From Marinomonas rhizomae (GTDB taxonomy: Bacteria; Pseudomonadota; Gammaproteobacteria; Pseudomonadales; Marinomonadaceae): a stretch of DNA of 64,000 nt. The stretch is taken from contig NZ_CP073343.1 in assembly GCF_024397855.1 (NCBI RefSeq), positions 124,001-188,000 on the forward strand, read 5' to 3'. Positions 47,269 through 54,592 of the stretch are shown one piece after another (the stretch's first letter is position 1; every line of letters begins with the position of its first letter). The position numbers were made by a program, and so were the translations under genes. The notes under the pieces are model-generated. The model saw nothing but the letters and a program-made list of their open reading frames with translations. It ran no database searches and was not told the DNA's origin.

Positions 47269-48954
47269 ATGCCTTCACCCCCAGTTGTGGCGACTCTGCA
47301 AGAGCATGTGTCTTTTCTCTTGCATGAGGTCGAAACACACTGTCATCTCGTTGAGCTTTTTTTTACATCAGGTTCTGTGGAGTTATTGTCGAGTATTCGC
47401 GGCCGCCGTGGTTATGTGCAAGCGCTGCGTGAAAAAGCAGACATTGAAACGGCACGTTTATTAGAGCGTCGCAAAGCCAATACCACTTTCCATGCGCAAG
47501 TCAGTGGCATGCATACCTTGGTGATAGCCCTTGAGATGTTGACCAAGCATTGCTTCGATTGTGTCCGTGAGGGCACGCTAGAGGAAGCCTACGAGCATCC
47601 AACAGGGCAAGAATGCCGTAAGTTGGTGAAACGTATCAGGCGTGCTTTGCGCTTAGTGAAAGTGGGCGTGAGCGACAATCGTCGACGGACAGGCATCAAG
47701 CTAGGACGACGTACGCATAAGTTGCTGGCGAGCTATAACGAGCTGCAAGCGTTAACTTTGCAAGCGAAGCTCGACTTGAGCGATGACCAATTGCGCGCTG
47801 CGATTCTAAGCAATGTCAGTGTGAAACGCCTGATAGAACAATTAGGCGTGGTGGCTGAAGCCTTGATTAAAGCGGATCTTGGCCAAGTGGCGACATTGCA
47901 AAATTACCCCCATTTATTGGACAGCGCGACCAACCTAAATTATGACCTGCGAGATTTGAAAGTTCGCCGCTTGGCGTTGACTCGCTCTGGCAGTGCGATT
48001 GCGGCGATTACTCATAAGGATGAATCTGGTAAAGAGGTGTTGGCGGTTTACAAAGAAGGCGATCGCGACAAGATTGAAGAAGAAGTGGCTGGCGTGAATC
48101 AATGGCGCAATATTGATCCTAGATTAGCCCCTAGCGTTCTTTCTCAAACAGGCACATCTCAAGTCAATGGGAAGAGCGATGACAGCAATGAGCAATCGTC
48201 TTTATTGATCGAACATATTCCAGGAAAGACCTTGGAAGCTTTGTTACTCGATGGTGACCAAGAGGGCACACAAGCCGCGCTAAAAGTCTTATTTAAAACC
48301 CTGAATCAAACGTGGAAAGCCAGTCTAACGCCGGAGTCTTGCTCGGCGAATTTCATGAAACAACTGCAAAAACGCATTGGCGACAGTCGTAAGGTTCATC
48401 CTGAATTTTTTAAAGACGAAGAACGCATTTGTGGTTACACCAGTCTAAGCTTTGATGAGTTAGTTCGTCGCGTAGCGGTAAACGAAGCCCAATGGCGAGC
48501 GCCTTTTTCCGTGCTGACCCACGGGGATTTTAACGTCGATAATCTGATTTACGATGACGCGGAAAAACGTGTGTATTTTATTGATCTGCATCGCGCGTCT
48601 TACTTTGATTATGTTCAGGACTTGTCGGTGTTAATGGTCTCGATTTACCGCTTGCAAGTATTAAGTGGTGAGACGCGAACGCAGATGATGGAAAGCGCCA
48701 AAGAGGTGTACCGCTTTGGTCGACGCTTTGCTGCTCGCCAACAAGATGCCACGTTTGAGGTGCGCTTAGCCGCCGGGCTTGCTCGCTCTTTTGCGACTTC
48801 GACACGATTTATTTTTGATAAAAAGCTCGCATCTCGAATGCATTTACGTGCTCGATATTTGCTGGAGCGCCTAGCAAAGCTGTCGTCAGAAGAACGCACC
48901 TCTGAACAAGCCCAAACATTTACTTTACCGCTTAAGGAGCTTTACGTTGAATAA
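47269..48954 (+). CDS. Helical domain + APH-fold kinase, first gene of GAK-like locus
   Basis: A 561-aa cytoplasmic protein. Residues about 1-220 are all helical and basic, of unknown type (a PhoU- or CHAD-like bundle is possible). Residues about 235-500 form an aminoglycoside-phosphotransferase/kinase fold: candidate ATP Lys in AVYKEGD near 262, catalytic loop HGDFNVDN at 418-425 and metal-binding Asp in FIDLHRAS at 439. Its target is unknown. RBS AGTAGGGA precedes the ATG and a Pho box lies 57 bp upstream. The stop overlaps the ATP-grasp start, so the two are translationally coupled. It is not one of the core GAK families I can name and may be an added kinase. Confidence 0.75.
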   Translation: MPSPPVVATLQEHVSFLLHEVETHCHLVELFFTSGSVELLSSIRGRRGYVQALREKADIETARLLERRKANTTFHAQVSGMHTLVIALEMLTKHCFDCVREGTLEEAYEHPTGQECRKLVKRIRRALRLVKVGVSDNRRRTGIKLGRRTHKLLASYNELQALTLQAKLDLSDDQLRAAILSNVSVKRLIEQLGVVAEALIKADLGQVATLQNYPHLLDSATNLNYDLRDLKVRRLALTRSGSAIAAITHKDESGKEVLAVYKEGDRDKIEEEVAGVNQWRNIDPRLAPSVLSQTGTSQVNGKSDDSNEQSSLLIEHIPGKTLEALLLDGDQEGTQAALKVLFKTLNQTWKASLTPESCSANFMKQLQKRIGDSRKVHPEFFKDEERICGYTSLSFDELVRRVAVNEAQWRAPFSVLTHGDFNVDNLIYDDAEKRVYFIDLHRASYFDYVQDLSVLMVSIYRLQVLSGETRTQMMESAKEVYRFGRRFAARQQDATFEVRLAAGLARSFATSTRFIFDKKLASRMHLRARYLLERLAKLSSEERTSEQAQTFTLPLKELYVE

Positions 48955-49873
48955 GCCGAAAATTGGGGTCATTGGCATCCCGGGAAAATGGTCTACAGAA
49001 GTATTGGCGGATCGCCTTGAAGAGCGTACAGGCTTTCGCGCTGTGATCGATATGAATCAAGTGGAATTGCGTTTAGATACTAATCAACTGATATACCAAG
49101 ACTTAGATTTGATGGCCTTAGATGGTTTGATCATCAAGAAGATCAGCGAAGTCTATTCACCTGCGACGGAAGACCGCATTCATTTGTTGTCTTATGCCGA
49201 GCGAGCGGGTGTTAAACTGTTTAGCCCAACGGCCAGTGTTGGTAACTTGGTGAACCGTTTAAGCGGCACCTTGGCGTTGCAGCAGGGCAATATCCCCATG
49301 CCGAGAACGCGCATCACAGAAAATCCAGAACAGGCTTTTGCTACCGTGAGAGAGTTTGGCTCCGCGATTTTAAAGCCGCTGTATTCCACCAAAGCCCGCG
49401 GCATGATTATGTTGACCGAAGACGACAGTGACGAATTTGTTCGCAACGCGTTGGAAGAGTATCGTCAGAGTCAGTCCATTTATTATATTCAGCAAACGGT
49501 GAAATTAGATGGCCGAGATTTAGGCATGGTGTTTGTTGGCGGTGAATACCTTTGTACTTACGCGAGGGTCGGCAATAAAGATTCTTGGAACACCACGATT
49601 AATAGCGGTGGCAAGTATGAGAAATTTGAGCCCGATGCCGAGCTGATTGAATTGGGCCGCCGTGCGCAATCTTGTTATGACTTGAGTTTTACGACTGTAG
49701 ATATCGCCCTGACCGATCAAGGTCCAGTGGTGTTTGAAGTGTCTGCATTTGGTGGCTTTAAAGGCGCTTTAGAAGGTTGCGATATCGACGCCGCCAGTGT
49801 GTATGCGGACTATATTTTGCGAGAATGTGTTGTACAAGAAGGCGTATTGCAAAAGAAGGAGATGGCATCATGA
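48947..49873 (+). CDS. RimK-like ATP-grasp enzyme, GAK system type
   Basis: A 308-aa ATP-grasp ligase-type protein. IGVIGIPGKWSTEVLADRLEE at the start, LVNRLSGTLALQQGNIPMPRT, ILKPLYSTKARGM (ATP-binding Lys) and VDIALTDQGPVVFEVSAFGG (metal-binding Glu) follow the RimK/GAK-associated pattern. Such enzymes join a carboxylate to an amine using ATP. The start is a TTG: AAGGAG lies 7 bp upstream, and the codon lies inside the end of the preceding gene. Its last bases overlap the HprK-related gene (ATGA). Substrates are unknown. Confidence 0.82.
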   Translation: MNKPKIGVIGIPGKWSTEVLADRLEERTGFRAVIDMNQVELRLDTNQLIYQDLDLMALDGLIIKKISEVYSPATEDRIHLLSYAERAGVKLFSPTASVGNLVNRLSGTLALQQGNIPMPRTRITENPEQAFATVREFGSAILKPLYSTKARGMIMLTEDDSDEFVRNALEEYRQSQSIYYIQQTVKLDGRDLGMVFVGGEYLCTYARVGNKDSWNTTINSGGKYEKFEPDAELIELGRRAQSCYDLSFTTVDIALTDQGPVVFEVSAFGGFKGALEGCDIDAASVYADYILRECVVQEGVLQKKEMAS

Positions 49874-50955
49874 TTAAAACCCTATTGAACTTGCCCCATG
49901 TAAACGAAGCGCTAAGTCATTGTGACGAAACGATTCGACTTCACTTTGCCGACTTATCGGTTATCGTGCATTCCAATGAAGGCATGTTGTTAGCTGGTAT
50001 TGCTGATTATTATCGTAGTTATTTGAAGGCCGAGGCTCACACCACAACGTCTTTGAACTTGTATGTGATGGAGCAAAACGTCGTTGGCGATGAGCTTGAT
50101 TGGTTAAATGTGCCACGTGAAGAAGGTAAACAAGGCCGTAAAGAAGGTTATCTTGATGTGGCTGGTGGACGTTGGATTAAAAAGTTCAAAACCGGTATGG
50201 CGTTTTTACAGCGCCCAGATCATGCGGTTGCTGTGGGGCCCTGCGCCTCTAACTTGGCACAAATCATCAACTTCATTAATAATCAGTTTTTGAATCATTA
50301 CTTACGCGAAGGCTTCACCTTGGGCCACGCTTCAGCGTTTTGTGTAAATGGTGAAGCGACAGCCATCGCCGCTGGATCGGGCGGTGGCAAGTCCACCTTG
50401 ATGCTGCGTTGTCTGGAAAATCCTGAGCGTGATTTTCTCACCAACGATCGCATTCTGTTTAAAAAGACTGAGCAAGGTACGCAAACCATCGGCTTGGCTA
50501 AACTGCCGCGAGTAAACCCAGGTACCTTGTTACATGCCGAGCGTTTACGTCACATTTTGCCAGAAGCGCGCCAGCAAGCCTTGCGCCAAATGCCGCAAAG
50601 TGAGCTGTGGTCTTTGGAAGAAAAATACGATGTTCAAATCGAAGATGAATACGGCCCAAACCGTGTTTGCCTGGCAGGGAACTTGTCTCGTCTCATTATG
50701 TTGGACTGGTCATTAGATAGCTCTGAGGCGACACAATTAGAGTCGGTTGATTTGTCGTCTCAGGCCGAAGTTATCGAAGGGTTGCGTAAACGTCCGGGGC
50801 CGTTTTATCAAGATCAGAGCGGTGAGTTTGCCGACCTAAACGCCATTGACTCTGTGGCGCACTATTGTAGTGAACTGGCGAATGCCGACGTTTATCGACT
50901 CACTGGCAAGATCGACTTTGATCGTGCTTATGAATTAATCGCTGCGTTGGATTAA
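49870..50955 (+). CDS. HprK-related kinase B, GAK system type
   Basis: A 361-aa protein related to HPr kinase. The P-loop is AAGSGGGKSTLMLR, with GSGGGKS at 169-175, preceded by FTLGHASAFCVNGEATAIA as in the HprK-related group, and LTNDRILFKK resembles the catalytic loop. HPr kinases phosphorylate a Ser on a protein; here no HPr is nearby, so the target is unknown, and the amphi-Trp protein or the ATP-grasp product are candidates only by context. It starts within the stop of the ATP-grasp gene, with AAGGAG upstream. The frame is open to 49777 but the ATG at 49870 is clearly the start. Confidence 0.82.
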   Translation: MIKTLLNLPHVNEALSHCDETIRLHFADLSVIVHSNEGMLLAGIADYYRSYLKAEAHTTTSLNLYVMEQNVVGDELDWLNVPREEGKQGRKEGYLDVAGGRWIKKFKTGMAFLQRPDHAVAVGPCASNLAQIINFINNQFLNHYLREGFTLGHASAFCVNGEATAIAAGSGGGKSTLMLRCLENPERDFLTNDRILFKKTEQGTQTIGLAKLPRVNPGTLLHAERLRHILPEARQQALRQMPQSELWSLEEKYDVQIEDEYGPNRVCLAGNLSRLIMLDWSLDSSEATQLESVDLSSQAEVIEGLRKRPGPFYQDQSGEFADLNAIDSVAHYCSELANADVYRLTGKIDFDRAYELIAALD

Positions 50956-51006
50956 ATGCCTCGCGTCTGATTAATGGCTCTTTTAATAGAAAAGGTAACC
51001 AATACA

Positions 51007-52332
51007 ATGCAAAGCCCCATCCCAACCGTCACAGACCGCCCTCATCATGCTGACATTATCGCTCGCTTACCGAGCGAGTGGACCGCTTGGCCTCGGGATG
51101 AAAGCTCGGTAAATAGTCATGTTTTAGAAGCAAACAAAACGCCGTCTTTATTCAAGAAAAATAAGCTGCGCTGGCCAAAGCGTTCCGTGGTGTTTATTTC
51201 TGATCCTCATGCAGATGCAGTAGCTTTTGAGGACTCTTTGATTGCCGCTGGCGTTGCAGAGCGTAAGAAGAAAGTGGGCTTGGGGCATCTTTCCCTAACG
51301 AAAAAGGGCAAGCAGTCTGAGATTATCGTCGGTGGTGATTGTTTGGATAAAGGGCCGAGTAATCTTGAGTTACTGCGCAGTGTAAAGCAGCTTTATAAAC
51401 TGAAAGCGCGTGTCACCTTGTTGGCCGGTAATCATGATTTGCGTTTACTGATGGGGTTATTGGCGTTGGCGCGTAAAAAAGACGTGGGCAACCAGCACTT
51501 TTTCGTGCGTATGGGAAAAAAAGTCGTGCCTTTATTTCGTGAAGTCTTCGATGAATATTTAGCGGATACGAAGTGGGATAAGAAAATTCCTGACGAAGAC
51601 GAGTGTCGAGAGTTGTTATTCCCCGGAGACGACTGGTTTAAAGCGTTTCCATTTCACGCGGCAGGCTTTTTGACTGCAGAAGGCATTGATCGTGAAGTGC
51701 GTAAGATGGAATCGAAAAACCACAGTTTCGAGAAGCACTGCTTGTCTGCAGGCTTGAGTCTACGACAAGTGTACGCAACCTCGTTGAAATGCCAGCAGTT
51801 ATTTTTGCACAAGAAGGGCGAATTCAATTGGTTTTTCCGTAAGATGGAATTGGTTGCAAAACGCGGTTCATTCTTGTTTTTGCATGCAGGTTTAGATGAC
51901 AGCATGGGGCAAATGCTACTGAAAAGCGGCACCAAGTATGCGAATAAAGCCTTCCACCAGAATTTGAAGCGTCGTGATTTGTTTAGCTTTTACTACAGCT
52001 CTATCGCCAACACGTTTAGAACCAAATACCGCGACGCCGACCTACCATTGACCCATCGAGGCGTTAAAGCCATTCACAAAGCCGGTATTCATGTTGTGGT
52101 ACAAGGTCATATCAACCGCCAGCAAGGCCAGCGTATTACTATTAAAAAAGGCTTGGTGCATGTGGAAGCGGATATCACCTTAGACTGTCATTCTCGTACT
52201 GCCGAGGGGTTAAAAGGCCACGGTATTGGTGCGACCTTGATTGGTAAAGACACTGGCGTTGTTGGGCTAAGCTGCGATTACCCGACCGCAAAAGTCATTT
52301 CGGCCGAAGAACTGCAAGGAATCTATGGATAA
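51007..52332 (+). CDS. PPP-type metallophosphoesterase in GAK-like locus
   Basis: A 441-aa cytoplasmic metallophosphoesterase. The metal motifs are complete: SDPHAD (Asp66, His68), GGDCLDKGP (Asp111, Asp114), AGNHDLR (Asn142, His143), HAG near 298 and QGHINR near 365. GD-x-x-D-x-G-N-H-D order is that of Ser/Thr PPP-family phosphatases and diadenosine tetraphosphatases. With two kinases in the same operon, a reversible phosphorylation cycle is an attractive inference. The start at 51007 has AAAAGG upstream; 50974 lacks a ribosome site. It ends 5 bp before the amphi-Trp gene. Confidence 0.8.
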   Translation: MQSPIPTVTDRPHHADIIARLPSEWTAWPRDESSVNSHVLEANKTPSLFKKNKLRWPKRSVVFISDPHADAVAFEDSLIAAGVAERKKKVGLGHLSLTKKGKQSEIIVGGDCLDKGPSNLELLRSVKQLYKLKARVTLLAGNHDLRLLMGLLALARKKDVGNQHFFVRMGKKVVPLFREVFDEYLADTKWDKKIPDEDECRELLFPGDDWFKAFPFHAAGFLTAEGIDREVRKMESKNHSFEKHCLSAGLSLRQVYATSLKCQQLFLHKKGEFNWFFRKMELVAKRGSFLFLHAGLDDSMGQMLLKSGTKYANKAFHQNLKRRDLFSFYYSSIANTFRTKYRDADLPLTHRGVKAIHKAGIHVVVQGHINRQQGQRITIKKGLVHVEADITLDCHSRTAEGLKGHGIGATLIGKDTGVVGLSCDYPTAKVISAEELQGIYG

Positions 52333-52337
52333 GCATT

Positions 52338-52607
52338 ATGAAATCGAAAACAGAATTTAAATACGAAGCCTTATTGGATGCCGACGATATTCAAGATGTC
52401 CTAAAAGCCCTGTCAAAAGGTTTGTCAAAAGGCAAACTGGAATTCAGCGAAGAAAAAGAAGGCACGTTAACGCTTGATCCAAAAGGTCTAATGCGTCTAA
52501 AAGTCAGCGCCTCGGAAGACGAAGACAGTCAGCAATTTGAAGTCAAAGTTCGCTGGGAAAAACGCCCAAAGCGACTTAATAAAACTGCTCCTAATATTTT
52601 GTCTTGA
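52338..52607 (+). CDS. Amphi-Trp domain protein
   Basis: An 89-aa acidic protein of the amphi-Trp family, typical of GAK-linked and related loci: KTEFKYEALLDADDIQDVLK (helix), GLSKGKLEFSEE, GLMRLKVSASED and the C-terminal strand FEVKVRWEKRPKR carrying the family Trp. No enzymatic motif is seen. GGATAAGC precedes the ATG. It is the last gene of the locus and is followed by a terminator for the convergent gene. Possible roles are a phosphorylation target or an adaptor; neither is shown. Confidence 0.85.
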   Translation: MKSKTEFKYEALLDADDIQDVLKALSKGLSKGKLEFSEEKEGTLTLDPKGLMRLKVSASEDEDSQQFEVKVRWEKRPKRLNKTAPNILS

Positions 52608-52634
52608 TGCTATTGCTGATGGAAATGATAAAAA

Positions 52635-52667
52635 GCCGCCTTTTGTTGATTAAAATAGCCAGGCGGC
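52635..52667 (-). terminator. Hairpin terminator of the phosphatase operon
   Basis: GCCGCC (52635-52640) and GGCGGC (52662-52667), extended by T/A, form a GC-rich stem; on the - strand it is followed by TTTTTATC. It lies 25 bp past the stop of the inositol-phosphatase-family gene and also ends the GAK-like locus region. Confidence 0.6.
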
Positions 52668-52691
52668 GAAGTTAGGAGGTAGTTGTTTAGA

Positions 52692-53501
52692 TCAGTTAAT
52701 ACCTGTCATATTGTGAAGTGAGCCTTTAATCCCCTTTGCAGATACTAAGATAGGGTTGCCTTTAAGCAGGCCTTCATCTGATAAAAAATTATTGGTTGAG
52801 CCGCCAGCTTCATCCACCATAATGAGTCCAGCTAGGCAATCCCATGAGTTGATGTGAGGTTCGTAGTAGCCAATCAAACGACCAGCAGCTACATAGGCCA
52901 GCATGAGCGCGCCAGAACCGTTGCGAATAAACATCCCACCTTGGTTTAACAGCTTATCGATGAAGTTTACACACAAGGATGCTGAAACTCGGTGAGACGT
53001 TCCTAACCCCATCACGCCTTCTTGTACTGAATTTACTGCTAATGTTGCGACTTTTTTGTCATTTACAAAGCAGCCTTTTCCAGCCACCGCGCTAAATAGT
53101 TCGTCACTGTTTGGGTCAAAGATCAGGCCACAGGCAATTTTATCGTTCACCATGAGTGCAACAGAAATACACCAAGAGTGCATACCATTGAGAAAACACG
53201 CGGTACCATCGATTGGGTCAATGACCCATAAATACTGGTTGTCACCTTTGGTAATACCTTGCTCTTCTCCAAGAAAGCCATCTTGCGGGAAGTGCTCTTG
53301 TAAGCCTTTAATAATGGTGATTTCCACATTACGGTCTGCGATGCTGACTACGTCTTGTGGTTCCATTTTGGTTTCGACGATTAACTTTTCTCGATTACGA
53401 AAATATTCCAGAGCTTGAGCCCCAGCGATTTTGATCACTTTCTCAGCATGGTTAAATCGGTCGAGAACCGTTTGATCTATTAGGTTATGAGCTAAAAACA
53501 T
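52692..53501 (-). CDS. Inositol monophosphatase-family phosphatase
   Basis: A 269-aa metal-dependent phosphomonoesterase. Metal ligands are visible: Glu79-Glu80 in FLGEEQG, Asp95 and Asp98 in VIDPIDGTACFLNG, and Asp in the C-terminal NSWDCLAGLIMVDEAGG. The family covers inositol monophosphatases, PAP phosphatases and FBPase/histidinol-phosphatase-like enzymes. It is the last gene of the LacI-controlled AfuABC-like importer operon, 17 bp after the ATPase, so its substrate is likely the imported sugar phosphate; this is inference from context. Confidence 0.86.
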   Translation of the reverse strand: MFLAHNLIDQTVLDRFNHAEKVIKIAGAQALEYFRNREKLIVETKMEPQDVVSIADRNVEITIIKGLQEHFPQDGFLGEEQGITKGDNQYLWVIDPIDGTACFLNGMHSWCISVALMVNDKIACGLIFDPNSDELFSAVAGKGCFVNDKKVATLAVNSVQEGVMGLGTSHRVSASLCVNFIDKLLNQGGMFIRNGSGALMLAYVAAGRLIGYYEPHINSWDCLAGLIMVDEAGGSTNNFLSDEGLLKGNPILVSAKGIKGSLHNMTGIN

Positions 53502-53518
53502 GAGGTTGACTCTCCACT

Positions 53519-54592
53519 CTAAGCTGTCTTAACTAACGCAAGACCGCGATTTGAAAACGCAATAGACACATCGGAACCGACGGGAATTGCTTGCTCAACA
53601 CGATAGTCGATGATGAATAAGCTACCCACTTCGGAATCAACATCGTATTGCATTTGGTTGCCTAAATAAGTGGCTCGTCTAACGCTACCTTTGAGTCCAG
53701 TGGACTGCTGGTCTCGCATGGATAAACGCACAGAACTTGGATGTACTGCTAATTGCACACGGCCTTTGTCAAATCCTCGTTGCGGTAAAGAGCAGCTCAA
53801 CGAGCCAACGGCAACTTCTGCGGTCTGTCCGTCGGTGGTAATGATGTCTGCCTCGATAAGATTGGCGTCACCAATAAAATCAGCAATAAAGCTTGAAGCA
53901 GGTGCTTCGTAGAGTTCACGTGGGCTACCTTCTTGGGCAATGACTGAGCGATTCATTACGATAATGCGATCCGATACAGCCAGCGCTTCTTCTTGATCGT
54001 GAGTCACATAAACTGCAGTTAACCCTATTTTTTGCTGAAGTTCGCGAATTTCTTCCCGAACATGGCGACGTAATTTGGCGTCTAGGTTTGATAGCGGTTC
54101 GTCTAGCAGAAGCACTTCAGGTTCTAGAACTAATGCTCGAGCCACAGCAACACGTTGTTGCTGTCCGCCGGATAGTTCACTCGGGTAACGCTGTCCGTAG
54201 CCTGCCAAGCCAACCAGCTCCAATCCTTCTTCGCTCTTTTCCTTGGCTTCGATTTTATTTACACCGCTGGCATTTAGGCCATAGGCGACATTTTCGGCCA
54301 CCGTCATATGCGGAAATAAAGCATAGGATTGAAACACCATACTGACGTCTCTATCTGTGGCAGGTAGATGCGTGACGTCTTTATTCCCAATCATTATGCG
54401 GCCGGAGGTTGGATGCTCTAACCCTGCCAACATGCGCAAAGTGGTGGTTTTCCCACAGCCGCTTGGTCCTAATAACGTGACAAGATTGCCTGGCTCTATG
54501 GTGAAAGACACGTTATCAATGGCAGTAACATTGCCAAAGGTTTTAATGACGTTTTCAAAGCTCACTGAGCCTGATTTGTAATGGAGACTCAT
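53519..54592 (-). CDS. AfuC/FbpC-like ABC ATPase
   Basis: A 357-aa ATPase. Walker A GPSGCGKTT near 38-46, Q-loop MVFQSYALFPHM, signature LSGGQQQR near 137-144, Walker [12 protein letters not shown] and switch His in YVTHDQEEA are intact, with a C-terminal TOBE domain. Its start overlaps the permease stop by 4 bp. It belongs to the ferric/sugar-phosphate-type (FbpC/AfuC) group and energises the permease encoded upstream. Confidence 0.9.
   Translation of the reverse strand: MSLHYKSGSVSFENVIKTFGNVTAIDNVSFTIEPGNLVTLLGPSGCGKTTTLRMLAGLEHPTSGRIMIGNKDVTHLPATDRDVSMVFQSYALFPHMTVAENVAYGLNASGVNKIEAKEKSEEGLELVGLAGYGQRYPSELSGGQQQRVAVARALVLEPEVLLLDEPLSNLDAKLRRHVREEIRELQQKIGLTAVYVTHDQEEALAVSDRIIVMNRSVIAQEGSPRELYEAPASSFIADFIGDANLIEADIITTDGQTAEVAVGSLSCSLPQRGFDKGRVQLAVHPSSVRLSMRDQQSTGLKGSVRRATYLGNQMQYDVDSEVGSLFIIDYRVEQAIPVGSDVSIAFSNRGLALVKTA

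Noticed and set aside
47269..52607. Phage-defence island
   Set aside because: The kinase/ATP-grasp/phosphatase set has no nuclease, pore or sensor typical of defence systems and no mobile genes flank it; GAK resemblance and the Pho box suggest physiology.
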